Shown here: piece after piece, positions 26,901 to 36,107 of the stretch
Position numbering within the stretch: the first letter of the stretch is position 1
Layout: each line of letters begins with the position of its first letter
Assembly: GCA_021773395.1 (NCBI GenBank)
Contig: JAJFKB010000003.1
Span: 203,574-267,573, forward strand
Direction: 5' to 3'
Source of the DNA: Gammaproteobacteria bacterium
GTDB lineage: Bacteria; Pseudomonadota; Gammaproteobacteria; Pseudomonadales; IMCC2047
Length of the DNA stretch: 64,000 nt
The notes under the pieces: model-generated
Told to the model about the DNA's origin: nothing
Database searches by the model: none
The model's input: the letters and a program-made list of their open reading frames with translations, nothing else
Made by a program: the position numbers and the translations under genes

Positions 26901-29900
26901 TACATCCGTTGAAGCACAGGAAATCCCGGAACTGCAGACGTTGTTGGCAACAATGCAATATGTGTATCGTACGGTTGTTGGCTTAAAACTACCTGTTCCA
27001 TCAAGATTATTGGCATCGCTTAGTCAGGCGCATGAAGGGTTGGTGACTTTAGTTGATCAACTGGCGGCAGGACAGGATCTCGTCAGCGCGGATGACTGGG
27101 TTGCTGCTTTGGATAACGAATTAAACCAGGTGCAGGAGCTACAGCAAGCTACCGGTGAGAAGCAGTCGGTTGAGCAGGCAGAGGCTGAAGAACCCGTTGC
27201 CGAGGAACAGATTGAGCAGAAGATTCTCGCTGAAGTAGATGCCCTTGAGACCCTCGTGCTGGAATCTGAGGATGATCGAGAGTTGCTGGAAATATTCCTC
27301 AGCGAAGCTGAAGAAATTATGGATATTGTGGCGGAGGCCAAGCAGCGCTGGATAGAGGCCCCGGATCAGTTGGCAGCGGTCGACGAATTGCAGCGTGGCT
27401 TGCACACACTTAAGGGCAGTTCCCGTATGACGGGTGTAACAGGGATTGGTAATTTGAGCCATGAACTGGAGTCCATTTACGAAAATATTAACGCAGGTAG
27501 ACTCAAAGTTTCCGATGAGCTGTTTGAGCTGGTGCATGAATGTGATGACCGACTGGTCGATATGCTGACGAGCTTGAAAGCCGACCTTAGCTATAGGTCA
27601 GCCAATGATCTAATCAATAAAGTCAGGCAGTTCCACCAGCATCAGTTGCAAGGAAAAGTGGCACCAATACAGCCTGTATCTGAGCCGTCTGTTGATGATA
27701 TGAATGCCGCGGATCAGATGGCGAACTTTATTGAAAAGGGTGGCAAGTTGTTGAAACAGCTGGCTTCCGATATTAAGAAAGCCGCCAAGAAAAGGACAAA
27801 ACCGGAAAAGGCGCATCAAACTATCTGTTCGACTGTATCCGCGCTGCAAAGCATGGCGTATGAGCAGGCGGTTCACGAAGTCGGTGACTTGTGCCAAATT
27901 TACTTGGAAGTTATTAATAATATTGCCCCGCAAGAGCTGATCACAAAAGAGGCGCAAACCGATCTGACTGAGTGGCTGGAGCGTATTGAAAGCAGCTATA
28001 AGGAAGCTCAATCTATAACAGAGCGTGATGAACTGGAAAAATCCGTCGCGCCACAAGCTGTGACTGACCCGTCGGAAAGACAGTCGGGTAAAGAAAATGT
28101 CCGAGTTTCATCAGACTTGTTGGAACGCTTGGTTGATTTGGCGGGAGAGACCAGCGTTTCCCGGTCGCGAGTTGAGCAACAGGTTAGCAACTTTGGTTAT
28201 GCTATTGACGAGATTGGTTCCACAGTTGAGCGATTGAGAGAGCAGTTGCGCCGCATGGAGATTGAAACGGAAGCGCAAATATTGTTCCGCCAAGAGCGAG
28301 AAGGACCTGCGCACAAGGGCTTTGATCCATTGGAAATGGATCGCTATAGCCGTATGCAGGAACTGTCACGAGCATTGGTGGAATCTGTTTCGGATTTATT
28401 CGACTTGAAGGAAACACTTCAGGATCGGTCGCGTTACACAGAAAGTCTGCTGTTGCAGCAGTCTCGTGTAAATACCGAGTTGCAAGAAGGATTGATGAAA
28501 ACACGCATGGTACCCTTCGCTCGAATGGTGCCAAGATTACGCAGAATTGCGCGGCAGGTTGGGAATGAGCTTGGAAAACAGGTCAATCTTTCTCTGAAGA
28601 ATGTGGAATTAGAGCTTGACCGTTCGCTGCTGGAACACATGACAGCGCCGCTGGAGCACATGATACGAAATGCGTTGGATCATGGGGTAGAGTCGCCCAG
28701 TCAACGCGAGGCGTCAGGTAAGGATCGCGTAGGCAATATTGAGTTGGAACTTAACAGAGACGGCGGTGATATTGTATTAACCCTGCGCGATGATGGTGCG
28801 GGTATTGATGTCAATTCAATCAGGAAAAAAGCCATCGAACAGGGATTGATGACTGCGGAAGCTGAGCTGTCAGATCATCAAGTGATGCAGTTCATTATGC
28901 AGGCTGGATTTAGTACGGCTAAGCAGGTGACGCAGATATCCGGTCGTGGCGTTGGTATGGACGTGGTTCGCAGTGAGATCAAGCAACTGGGTGGAAGTAT
29001 AGACATTGCTTCCAGGCAGGACGAAGGTTCGTGCTTTACCGTGCGCGTGCCCTTTACTGTATCGATTAACCGTGCATTGATGGTGAATGTAGCAGATGAA
29101 GTATACGCCCTCCCCTTAAGCACCGTAGAAGGTGTGGTGCGAGTCAGTCCTTACGAACTGGAGGAGTACTATAAAGCGGATGGGCCGGAGTTTGAGTACG
29201 CCGGGCAGAAATATGAGCTGCATTACCTTGGACAGTACACGGGGCATGGCAATAGTTATTTATTACAGAACCAGGCGTTGCCTTTGCCCGTGGTGCTTAT
29301 ACGTACGGCTGACCGGGCAATCGCAATACAGGTCGATAGTATTAGTGGTAGCCGCGAGATCGTAGTTAAACCGCTAGGACCTCAGCTCGGTGCAATTCCG
29401 GGAATGTCTGGAGCCACCATTTTGGGTGATGGGCGTGTGGTACTTATCCTTGATATTGCTGCGATGGCAAGGTCTATGGAGGTCATGCCTGATCGGGCTC
29501 TAATACATGCTGACGCTAAATTAGTCGCTTCGGATAACCTGCAGGTGATGGTGGTCGATGATTCGGTTACGGTCAGAAAAGTTGCGTCGCGTTTACTGGA
29601 GCGTAACGGTATGGATGTCATTGTGGCTAAGGATGGTGTGGAGGCTATGACCAAATTGCAGGATGTCATCCCGGATATCATGCTACTTGATATTGAGATG
29701 CCACGAATGGACGGTTTTGAGCTGGCTTCATTCATGAGGAATGATGATGACCTGAAAGAGGTACCTATCGTGATGATTACCTCTCGTACCGGTGATAAGC
29801 ACAGAGATCGTGCATTGGAAATTGGCGTAAATCGATTTATGGGTAAACCCTTCCAGGAAGGAGATTTGCTGGATGCAATTGCTGAATTGACCAATTACGA

Positions 29901-29940
29901 GCGGCATTCTGAATTGCCGGATGCAGCTGCTTCACAATAA
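23980..29940 (+). CDS. chpA: ChpA, hybrid chemosensory histidine kinase with multiple Hpt domains
   Basis: A 1986-residue CheA-type hybrid kinase. An N-terminal degenerate Hpt (QVRGSLHMVGL, no phosphorylatable His) precedes a long helical region. Three canonical Hpt domains have HTLKGS, with His at about residues 690, 834 and 1142, each separated by acidic Glu/Gln-rich linkers. A dimerisation region follows, then the HATPase N box IRNALDHGVESP (about 1560) with GRGVGMDVVRSEI, a CheW domain (from about 1690), and a receiver domain (about 1854-1970) with phospho-Asp at about residue 1904 in LLDIEMPRMDG. It controls type IV pili via PilG and PilH. P. aeruginosa ChpA is larger, with more Xpt domains. 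The SD GAGGATGGAG supports ATG 23980. Confidence 0.96.
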   Translation: MGESRDVMNLELVQSDIEQTLQQAQQELEACLSGDGNSQEHLQSCYEAVRQVRGSLHMVGLSGAVMLAEQMESLLGGMRDGDVSDLDGAYAAMAQALVYLPPYLSRVKSDGEESPLLLLSAINELRGAQGVSLLPELQLFEPKLGNQRPAANTQIKNAFNENSDQSTKKVRQIYQFALVGLIRNEDIKVNLARISNVLARLQQECKGTRISQLWEISSALMEGLIGESIELNSHAIDLLRSIDKEIKELASSGADGLDRQSSPDLLKGLLYYIAKTPAATPHVRAVKQEYRLDQYPLVSNHSQESVLIAPPDKETLNSVVVALTEELQRIKDTIDLYVRNEAKGDIDLGGLRPSLCQISSTLELLNMEAPKLVVQEQLEVLVKHSNGGIEIANEQLLEIAEALLYVEAELDSIAERISSVGEQDSLSVHTHMASEAVITESLSNLKKAKDALSEFMGSDGDYDLIADVPQTLRGAYGGLTILELNTPAQLIFSIAQYVEDDISARQQTPEQPVMDMLAEVAAAVEYYLEGLVAKQPVNGSILEGAKASMAALGYPIEQTEGIVSDQNWQLHDSEEDGIIEPQELVAEEQVSQQQSEVEVLLETESTEAPETDDQEGTVAASDRQSTEQNVEEVEAKVDIPADDSMVDEEIIEIFVEEAEEVLATIDEYWPKFAEGFSDVEALKEVRRSFHTLKGSGRMVEASVIAELAWSVENMLNNLIEGGVSASSAMVTLVDQVRSELPALVRHFKEQTQPELDVSALMSCADKLAAGELLTEVADETTAPPQTEEKSEDALYEIFAKESAIHIGVLEAFIEDTKAAAEPVHFTDQLHRALHTLKGSAHMASLPAIANVASAGESLVREMRDFEIPADSEMVAFLGKASELLHKGVAQLQTGSFVEIDGSETLLEEVAQLLTSRIPEQGESAQGQLSPVVIFMRQNVDALCVINDEYEEWQKDSRLDSEHLLNLMDGLASVNTSVEAQEIPELQTLLATMQYVYRTVVGLKLPVPSRLLASLSQAHEGLVTLVDQLAAGQDLVSADDWVAALDNELNQVQELQQATGEKQSVEQAEAEEPVAEEQIEQKILAEVDALETLVLESEDDRELLEIFLSEAEEIMDIVAEAKQRWIEAPDQLAAVDELQRGLHTLKGSSRMTGVTGIGNLSHELESIYENINAGRLKVSDELFELVHECDDRLVDMLTSLKADLSYRSANDLINKVRQFHQHQLQGKVAPIQPVSEPSVDDMNAADQMANFIEKGGKLLKQLASDIKKAAKKRTKPEKAHQTICSTVSALQSMAYEQAVHEVGDLCQIYLEVINNIAPQELITKEAQTDLTEWLERIESSYKEAQSITERDELEKSVAPQAVTDPSERQSGKENVRVSSDLLERLVDLAGETSVSRSRVEQQVSNFGYAIDEIGSTVERLREQLRRMEIETEAQILFRQEREGPAHKGFDPLEMDRYSRMQELSRALVESVSDLFDLKETLQDRSRYTESLLLQQSRVNTELQEGLMKTRMVPFARMVPRLRRIARQVGNELGKQVNLSLKNVELELDRSLLEHMTAPLEHMIRNALDHGVESPSQREASGKDRVGNIELELNRDGGDIVLTLRDDGAGIDVNSIRKKAIEQGLMTAEAELSDHQVMQFIMQAGFSTAKQVTQISGRGVGMDVVRSEIKQLGGSIDIASRQDEGSCFTVRVPFTVSINRALMVNVADEVYALPLSTVEGVVRVSPYELEEYYKADGPEFEYAGQKYELHYLGQYTGHGNSYLLQNQALPLPVVLIRTADRAIAIQVDSISGSREIVVKPLGPQLGAIPGMSGATILGDGRVVLILDIAAMARSMEVMPDRALIHADAKLVASDNLQVMVVDDSVTVRKVASRLLERNGMDVIVAKDGVEAMTKLQDVIPDIMLLDIEMPRMDGFELASFMRNDDDLKEVPIVMITSRTGDKHRDRALEIGVNRFMGKPFQEGDLLDAIAELTNYERHSELPDAAASQ

Positions 29941-29969
29941 AAGATTACTCTCTAAATAAGGTTGAATAT

Positions 29970-30425
29970 ATGGCAGAATCACCTTTGCCCAGTCTAATCA
30001 TACCGCTGCAGGATAGAAGTTTGCTTTTGCCGGCATGCACTCTTGCGGAAGTAACACCGATGGCAGGATTAATCGTTGAGTCACATTCGCAGCGCTGGGT
30101 ATTGGGGCATAAACACTGGCGTAATTTACGTATTCCTGTGGTTTGCTTCGAAACCTTATCTGGAGGCAGTTTAAAGAAACATTCTGAGAAAGCCTGTATT
30201 GCTGTATTTAAGTCTTTTGCAGGCAATGACAAGCTGCCATTCTGGGGTATGTTAGTGCAGGGGCAGCCACGCACAGTAAAGGTAAGCGAAAAAGATATCT
30301 GCGAGTTGGATGAGCATCTCAGTGACACGGAACTGATGTCTGTGCAGCTGAAAAATGAACATCTGCGCATCCCGGACCTGGACAGTGTAGAGAAACAACT
30401 GTTCGAAACTGCGGTTGCAAATTAA
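29970..30425 (+). CDS. chpC: ChpC, CheW-like accessory protein
   Basis: A 151-residue single CheW-like domain: LIIPLQDRSLLLPACTLAEVTP at the start, WVLGHKHWRNLRIPVVCFETLSGG in the middle. It is shorter and more divergent than PilI, like the second CheW protein of the Pil-Chp cluster, ChpC. It probably couples additional receptors to ChpA. It begins 29 nt after chpA. No pilK (CheR) or chpB (CheB) is found in the cluster. The next gene is convergent rsmE. Confidence 0.8.
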   Translation: MAESPLPSLIIPLQDRSLLLPACTLAEVTPMAGLIVESHSQRWVLGHKHWRNLRIPVVCFETLSGGSLKKHSEKACIAVFKSFAGNDKLPFWGMLVQGQPRTVKVSEKDICELDEHLSDTELMSVQLKNEHLRIPDLDSVEKQLFETAVAN

Positions 30426-30559
30426 GATCTATCGTTTCGTCTAGCGCTATCGCTTATCATCACCCATTCAGGGGTAAAAGCGACTGCGGGCCTCTAAAGT
30501 TGGCCTGTTTCCGTTTATGAGTTAGCCCGAAGTTACCAAAAATTCAGTGGGTTGTAGCG
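30426..30559. other. Convergent chpC-rsmE gap
   Basis: 134 nt between two stop codons. I see only weak short inverted repeats and no clear Rho-independent terminator in either direction. Confidence 0.4.
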
Positions 30560-31303
30560 TTAGCGCTGGAGATGGTGGCCTAGATCACCCCACTGGTACT
30601 GTAAAATACTAATTGCGACAATAGGCGCCGATTCCGTGCGCAAAATGCGAGGGCCTAGCTGAATAGGCTGGAAGCTGGATTGTATCGCAGCGGTTATCTC
30701 GGATTGGGAAAAGCCACCTTCAGGCCCGATTAACAGTGTTACTGAGTCTGGAGTGGCTAACCTTGCCAGTGGTTGGCTATCCAGCGGGTGCAATACGAGT
30801 TTTAGATCAGTATTGGCTGTCGGTAGCCACTCTTTAAGTTGCTGGGGTGGGTGAATCTCGGGAATGATATTCAGACCGGATTGTTCGCAGGCACTGATTG
30901 CGACCTTACGCCAGTGTGTAAGTTTGCTCTGTAACCGTTTGCTATCGAGTTTGACTTCGCAGCGCTCACTAAATAATGGAACGATGGAGACGACGCCCAA
31001 TTCGGTTGATTTTTGAATCACCCAATCCATGCGCTCCCCTCGAGATATTCCAATGGCCAAATGAACCGGAAGCGGTGATTGGCGACTTTCTTCAACAAAA
31101 GCTAAAAGTGATGCGGCAACCCTGTTTTTTTGAATATTTGTGATTTTAGCTTCATATTCGCCGCTTTTGCCGTTAAATACCCTTATTTTGGCGTCTAAAG
31201 ATAAACGTAGTACGCGCGATAAATAATGGCTCGTTTCCTGTGTAAAGCAGATTTCAGTATGCGGCTGTAAGGCCTGATCAACAAAAATTCTTGGGATTCG
31301 CAT
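30560..31303 (-). CDS. rsmE: 16S rRNA m3U1498 methyltransferase
   Basis: RsmE methylates N3 of U1498 in 16S rRNA. It is 247 residues with an N-terminal PUA-like domain (MRIPRIFVDQAL) and a C-terminal SPOUT domain. SAM-knot motifs are TLLIGPEGGFSQSEI and LGPRILRTESAPIVAI. GERMDWVIQKSTELGV is the family signature. It is the last gene of the methyl-cycle operon, 19 nt after metF. In Pseudomonas it neighbours the chp cluster too. Confidence 0.95.
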   Translation of the reverse strand: MRIPRIFVDQALQPHTEICFTQETSHYLSRVLRLSLDAKIRVFNGKSGEYEAKITNIQKNRVAASLLAFVEESRQSPLPVHLAIGISRGERMDWVIQKSTELGVVSIVPLFSERCEVKLDSKRLQSKLTHWRKVAISACEQSGLNIIPEIHPPQQLKEWLPTANTDLKLVLHPLDSQPLARLATPDSVTLLIGPEGGFSQSEITAAIQSSFQPIQLGPRILRTESAPIVAISILQYQWGDLGHHLQR

Positions 31304-31322
31304 AGCTCGTCATTGCAAAGAT

Positions 31323-32159
31323 TTAAGTAGACGTTAAACCTAAATTATTCCAGATACTTATGGTTGGCTCCGTCTTGTTCATGGTGTAAAAATGTAATCC
31401 GGGAGCACCACCGTTTAGTAATTTTTCGCAAAGATCCGTAACCAATTCAACACCGAATGCCAATATGCTGTCTGAATCATCGGCAAAAGATTCAAGGCGT
31501 TTACGCATCCAGCGCGGAATTTCCGCGCCACAGGCATCTGAAAATCGAGCTAAATTAGAAAAATTTGTAATGGGCATAATACCCGGAACGATGGGTTTAT
31601 CGATACCGATGGCTTGGCAGCGGTCAATGAAATAAAAATAGGCATCCGGGTTGTAAAAGTATTGCGTAATCGCACTGTTGGCACCGGCATCCAGTTTGTT
31701 CTTGAGGTAGTATAGATCCTTATCAAAACTCTCAGCCTGTGGGTGAATTTCCGGGTAGGCGGCCACTTCAATATGGAAATAATCTCCACTATGCTGGCGA
31801 ATAAATGTGACTAGTTCATTGGCATAAACGAGGTGGCTGCCTCCCATGCCCGAGGGCAGGTCACCACGTAATGCTACCAACCGATTGATGCCCATTTCAC
31901 GATATTGATCTAACAGTTCAATTACCGCGTCCCCACCATCCCCTCCAAAGGATAGGTGTGGCGCAACTTTTAGTCCTGCATCATTAATCCGTTTTACTGT
32001 GGTGAAAGTCTTTTCTTTGGTCGAGCCACCTGCGCCATAGGTTACAGAGAAAAAGGCAGGGTTCTTCTCGCGCAGTGTTTCCCAGGTAGCGGCCAGATTT
32101 TGGTCGCCCAGCGCGCTTTTGGGTGGAAAAAACTCACAACTGTAGATTTTGTTACTCAT
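31323..32159 (-). CDS. metF: Methylenetetrahydrofolate reductase
   Basis: MetF reduces 5,10-methylene-THF to 5-methyl-THF with FAD, supplying methyl groups for methionine synthase. It has 278 residues. CEFFPPKS and FSVTYGAGGSTKEKT contain the conserved Glu and FAD-side residues; LVALRGDLPSG and EVAAYPEIHP follow; ITQYFYNPDAYFYFID is the Gln-x-x-Phe region. It is in an operon with ahcY and metK, so the remethylation branch is co-transcribed with SAM synthesis and SAH removal. Confidence 0.96.
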   Translation of the reverse strand: MSNKIYSCEFFPPKSALGDQNLAATWETLREKNPAFFSVTYGAGGSTKEKTFTTVKRINDAGLKVAPHLSFGGDGGDAVIELLDQYREMGINRLVALRGDLPSGMGGSHLVYANELVTFIRQHSGDYFHIEVAAYPEIHPQAESFDKDLYYLKNKLDAGANSAITQYFYNPDAYFYFIDRCQAIGIDKPIVPGIMPITNFSNLARFSDACGAEIPRWMRKRLESFADDSDSILAFGVELVTDLCEKLLNGGAPGLHFYTMNKTEPTISIWNNLGLTST

Positions 32160-32228
32160 TACTTCTATCTCTTAACCTTTACGCGCGATTTAATTAAACT
32201 CAGGCAGTTTCTGCGCTCGGATTTAATC

Positions 32229-33623
32229 CTAATAACGATAACTGTCAGTCTTATAAGGACCGTTAATCGGTACGCTGATATATTTGGACTGCTCCGCAGT
32301 CATTTTGGTAATGACGCCATCAAAGCCCGCTACCATGTGACGTGCAACCTCCTCGTCTAGTTGTTTAGGCAACACCTCAACCCTGAGCTGTTGCACCTGA
32401 GTCGCCGCATCCTGACTGGCAAACGCCTGTTTAAACAGATAAATTTGGGCAAGTACCTGGTTGGCAAAAGATCCATCCATAATACGAGAGGGGTGCCCGG
32501 TTGCATTACCCAGATTTACCAAACGACCCTCTGAAAGCAGAATCAAATAATCGCCTTTGCTTTTATCACGATGAATCCGGTGAACCTGTGGTTTAATCTC
32601 TTCCCATTCCCAGTTATTACGCATAAAGGCAGTATCGATTTCGTGGTCGAAGTGTCCAATATTACAGACCACCGCACCGTTCTTCAGAGTTTGCAGCATA
32701 TTTTTGTCACAAACATTGACGTTACCTGTTGTTGTTACGATCAAGTCAGTGCTTTGTAAGAGAGTCTGATCAATCGAATCGATGGTTCCGGCGTTTTCGC
32801 CGTTAATATAGGGCGAGGCTAGTTCGAAACCGTCCATGCAGGCTTGCATGGCGCATATAGGGTCAATCTCGCTGACCCGGACTATCATTCCTTCCTGGCG
32901 CAATGATTGGGCTGATCCCTTACCCACATCGCCATAGCCGATGACTAAAGCTTTTTTCCCGGAAAGCAGGTGGTCGGTGCCACGCTTGATGGCATCGTTC
33001 AGGCTGTGCCGACAACCGTATTTGTTATCGTTTTTGGATTTGGTGACCGAATCATTCACGTTCACAGCAGGAACTTTTAAAGTTCCCTGTTCCAGCATCT
33101 CTAACAGTCGGTGCACCCCGGTGGTAGTTTCCTCTGTGACGCCGTGGATATGATTTAGCATCTCTGGATATTTTTCATGGATGACGGCCGTCAGGTCACC
33201 GCCATCATCGAGTAGCATATTAGCATTCCAGGGTTGTCCGTCTTTGAGAATCGTTTGTTCAATACACCATTCATATTCCTCTTCAGTTTCCCCCTTCCAA
33301 GCAAAAACCGGGATACCAGCGGCGGCAATAGCTGCGGCAGCGTGATCCTGTGTTGAAAATATATTGCATGAAGACCAGCGCACATCCGCACCTAAGTCCA
33401 GCAGCGTTTCAATCAATACGGCGGTTTGAATGGTCATATGAATGCAGCCAATAATGCGTGCGCCTGCCAATGGTCGTTCTTCTCGATTTTCCTTTCTTAG
33501 GGCCATCAGAGCAGGCATTTCATTTTCGGCTATTTCAATTTCCTTGCGTCCCCAGTCGGCGAGGCTGATGTCGGCGACTTTGTAGTCACGGGCAGAGGAT
33601 TGTGTGGTGGCTAAATCGGTCAT
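32229..33623 (-). CDS. ahcY: S-adenosylhomocysteine hydrolase
   Basis: AhcY hydrolyses S-adenosylhomocysteine to adenosine and homocysteine using bound NAD+. 464 residues, with the family insertion. Substrate-domain motifs include [16 protein letters not shown] and [11 protein letters not shown]; the NAD domain has [14 protein letters not shown]; the C-terminus KTDSYRY carries the Lys/Tyr that reach the neighbouring subunit's cofactor. AGGAA lies about 9 nt before the ATG. Only 44 nt separate it from metK, too little for an SAH riboswitch. Confidence 0.97.
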   Translation of the reverse strand: MTDLATTQSSARDYKVADISLADWGRKEIEIAENEMPALMALRKENREERPLAGARIIGCIHMTIQTAVLIETLLDLGADVRWSSCNIFSTQDHAAAAIAAAGIPVFAWKGETEEEYEWCIEQTILKDGQPWNANMLLDDGGDLTAVIHEKYPEMLNHIHGVTEETTTGVHRLLEMLEQGTLKVPAVNVNDSVTKSKNDNKYGCRHSLNDAIKRGTDHLLSGKKALVIGYGDVGKGSAQSLRQEGMIVRVSEIDPICAMQACMDGFELASPYINGENAGTIDSIDQTLLQSTDLIVTTTGNVNVCDKNMLQTLKNGAVVCNIGHFDHEIDTAFMRNNWEWEEIKPQVHRIHRDKSKGDYLILLSEGRLVNLGNATGHPSRIMDGSFANQVLAQIYLFKQAFASQDAATQVQQLRVEVLPKQLDEEVARHMVAGFDGVITKMTAEQSKYISVPINGPYKTDSYRY

Positions 33624-33667
33624 GATAAATGTTCCTGAATAATAAATTAGTTACTATAAATAGTGTC

Positions 33668-34822
33668 TTAAAGCGCCGCGGCAAGCGTTGCAGCTTTATC
33701 TGTTTTTTCCCAGGTGAAGTCGGCTTCTTCTCGACCAAAATGGCCGTAGGCTGCAGTCGCTCTATAGATAGGCCGTTTCAAATCAAGCATATCGACCAGA
33801 CCCGCCGGGCGTAGGTCAAAGTTTTCATTCACCAATTGAGCAATTTTTGCGTCTTCCAGTTTGCCTGTGCCAAAAGTATTAACACTAATCGAGGTAGGCT
33901 CGGCAACGCCGATGGCATAAGAAACTTGAATCTCGCACCGATCAGCCAAACCGGCCGCAACGATATTTTTTGCTACATAGCGCCCGGCATAGGCCGCAGA
34001 ACGGTCAACTTTGGATGGGTCCTTTCCGGAGAAAGCGCCGCCACCATGGCGTGCCATTCCACCATAGGTATCCACAATAATTTTGCGTCCTGTCAGACCA
34101 CAATCGCCGACGGGGCCACCTATAATAAACTGACCTGTTGGGTTGATATGATATTTGGTATTCGCATGCAGCCACTCTGCCGGCAATACGTGCTGTACAA
34201 TCTCTTCCATCACCGCTTCACGAATATCATTTTGGCTGACATCTGGATTATGTTGTGTGGAGAGTACAACGGCATCTATTGCCACTGGTTTGCCGTTCTC
34301 GTATCTGAGTGTGACCTGACTTTTCGCATCTGGACGCAACCAGGTCAGAACATTGTGCTTCCGGAGATACGCCTGGCGTTCAACTAATCGATGTGCATAG
34401 TAGATCGGTGCGGGCATTAGCACGGCTGTCTCATTGGTAGCATAACCGAACATCAGACCCTGGTCCCCGGCACCCTGCTCCTTTGCACTGCCTTCATCAA
34501 CGCCCATAGCAATATCGCCGGATTGCTTACCGATAGCATTCAGCACGGCACAGGACGCTCCGTCAAAACCTACATCTGAGCTGTTATAGCCAATATCCAG
34601 GATGACATTTCGAACTAGATCTTCCAAATCAATATAAGTATCGGTACGTACCTCTCCGGCGATAATAGCCATGCCTGTCTTAACCATGGTTTCAACGGCT
34701 ACTCGGGCATTTTTGTCGTCGGCAATAATGGCGTCGAGTACTGCATCGGATATTTGGTCAGCCATTTTGTCTGGGTGCCCTTCAGATACGGATTCGGATG
34801 TAAACAGGGAATAATCGCTCAT
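33668..34822 (-). CDS. metK: S-adenosylmethionine synthetase
   Basis: MetK makes SAM from methionine and ATP. 384 residues, the usual size. [25 protein letters not shown] contains the ATP and metal ligands; [16 protein letters not shown] is the first PROSITE-type motif; [19 protein letters not shown] is the second, with the phosphate loop. It follows the ArsR-type regulator by 29 nt and precedes ahcY. Confidence 0.98.
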   Translation of the reverse strand: MSDYSLFTSESVSEGHPDKMADQISDAVLDAIIADDKNARVAVETMVKTGMAIIAGEVRTDTYIDLEDLVRNVILDIGYNSSDVGFDGASCAVLNAIGKQSGDIAMGVDEGSAKEQGAGDQGLMFGYATNETAVLMPAPIYYAHRLVERQAYLRKHNVLTWLRPDAKSQVTLRYENGKPVAIDAVVLSTQHNPDVSQNDIREAVMEEIVQHVLPAEWLHANTKYHINPTGQFIIGGPVGDCGLTGRKIIVDTYGGMARHGGGAFSGKDPSKVDRSAAYAGRYVAKNIVAAGLADRCEIQVSYAIGVAEPTSISVNTFGTGKLEDAKIAQLVNENFDLRPAGLVDMLDLKRPIYRATAAYGHFGREEADFTWEKTDKAATLAAAL

Positions 34823-34851
34823 AATTTTACTCGTTCATTGTTGATTAAGAG

Positions 34852-35868
34852 TTAGTTAAAAGTTTTTTGGAATAAATGTAGTTGAACCTGAAAACCATTA
34901 CGCAGGCTCAGGTAAAGACTTTGTCGTGCTTCGAGGGCTGCAGCTTCTGCCCAGTGTTGTAACTCTTCTGGTTCAAAACCGAGCCAGATGTCACCACAGC
35001 TTTCCTTAACCCAGGGTTGGTCATGGGGGCAAAGCTCCGCAATTAGCAAAAAACCGTTGTCTTTTAGTAGCTGACGGACATGCTGAAAGACGGCCGCTGG
35101 TGAAGCGATGTGATGCAATACCATATTACAAACTACCAGGTCGCCTTTAATATGCAGATCGGCTGCATCACTGGGTTCGCCTTCTATAAACTGGATGTTG
35201 GTGAGTTGCTGTTGAACCGTTTTGTTTTTGGCAAGTGCCAACATACTGGAGGAGTTATCCACCGCAACTACTTGGCCGAACAGTGTCGCTAGCTCAACCA
35301 GGTAATCGCCTTCTCCGGGACCAATTTCAATAGCGGTTGCTCCCCTTTCAAGTCCAGTCAGTTTGACAAGCTCCTGAATGTTGGCGACATATTGTGAATT
35401 TTCCGTGATCAAAGCTTGATGCTCTTTAAATTTATTTGCATTTTTGGCAAAAAATTCTAATGAAGAGCGTGATCGTTCCTCCCTGATCATATCCATACGC
35501 GAGATGATATCGGGCTCAATGGGTAACTGATCGACACTTACAAAAAGTGCACGTATAAAACCTGCCAGTGAGTTATCAGAAGTCAACAATGGCCGGCGAT
35601 AAAAAATAGAATTTCCTTCGCGTCGGGTTGCGGCTAAACCAGCTTGTGCGAGAACCTTAAGGTGATGACTCAGTTTCGGTTGCGCCATGCTCAGGATACG
35701 ACAGAGTTCCAGCACACCATATGATTCCGTGCGCATAATCCGCAGAATCCTCAGTCTCAACGGATCAGAAGCAGCTTTGCAGGCGCGTGCCAAAAAGGCT
35801 TCCCCCAGATCAGCCGTTTCCAACGGATCTGTTTTGTTTGAATTATCCTGTGGCAGAGAGTTTTCCAT
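34852..35868 (-). CDS. sahR: SahR-like regulator: ArsR HTH fused to a SAM-methyltransferase-like domain
   Basis: 338 residues. An ArsR-type winged helix at about 37-95 (DPLRLRILRIMRTE, LSHHLKVLAQAGLAATRREG) is followed by a class I methyltransferase-like domain with motif I AIEIGPGEGDYLVEL at about 175. SahR proteins have this architecture and repress methionine-cycle genes, responding to SAH. The gene heads the operon with metK, ahcY and metF, its expected targets, and an exact palindrome precedes it. The HTH lacks the usual ArsR metal Cys motif. No Shine-Dalgarno is visible before ATG 35868, and the predicted promoter places the transcript start within a few bases of it. Confidence 0.88.
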   Translation of the reverse strand: MENSLPQDNSNKTDPLETADLGEAFLARACKAASDPLRLRILRIMRTESYGVLELCRILSMAQPKLSHHLKVLAQAGLAATRREGNSIFYRRPLLTSDNSLAGFIRALFVSVDQLPIEPDIISRMDMIREERSRSSLEFFAKNANKFKEHQALITENSQYVANIQELVKLTGLERGATAIEIGPGEGDYLVELATLFGQVVAVDNSSSMLALAKNKTVQQQLTNIQFIEGEPSDAADLHIKGDLVVCNMVLHHIASPAAVFQHVRQLLKDNGFLLIAELCPHDQPWVKESCGDIWLGFEPEELQHWAEAAALEARQSLYLSLRNGFQVQLHLFQKTFN

Positions 35869-35877
35869 AGTCGTGCA

Positions 35878-35906
35878 GTTATAGCATTGAGTAAGCGATT
35901 AATCAA
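35878..35906 (-). promoter_or_regulatory. Promoter of the sahR-metK-ahcY-metF operon
   Basis: On the minus strand, TTGATT (35901-35906), a 17-nt spacer and TATAAC (35878-35883) form a strong sigma-70-like promoter. The -35 box shares three bases with the palindrome described separately. Transcription should start near 35871, about 3 nt before the ATG of sahR. Confidence 0.7.
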
Positions 35907-35937
35907 ATCTATATCAAAATATTTTGATATAGATTTG
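35904..35937. promoter_or_regulatory. 34-bp perfect palindrome, probable SahR operator
   Basis: The half-site CAAATCTATATCAAAAT (35904-35920) is followed directly by its exact reverse complement (35921-35937), with no spacer. The repeat overlaps the -35 box of the operon promoter, so a bound dimer would block polymerase. ArsR-family repressors bind symmetric AT-rich operators, and SahR is known to act on methionine-cycle genes. I infer autoregulation by SahR; binding has not been shown. Confidence 0.8.
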
Positions 35938-36107
35938 GGGCTGCCTAACGAGTTACGTAGCCGGTTGGGTGAGTAGAAAGCTAAATTAAGGCTACTCGTC
36001 ATAATTAGTTGGCAGTTTTGTAAAGTTAAATTTGATGCTTTGACTCAGTTAGGTGAAAATAGGCGGCTTTCAAAATTAGCAGACTATGCTGCCAAAAGAG
36101 GTTTAAT

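Noticed and set aside
29382-29894. 170-residue frame antisense to the end of chpA
   Set aside because: Shadow of the conserved receiver domain; no family resemblance and no start signal.
33624-33667. SAH riboswitch upstream of ahcY
   Set aside because: Only 44 nt separate metK and ahcY, and the sequence is AT-rich with no expected structure. Regulation by SahR is more plausible.
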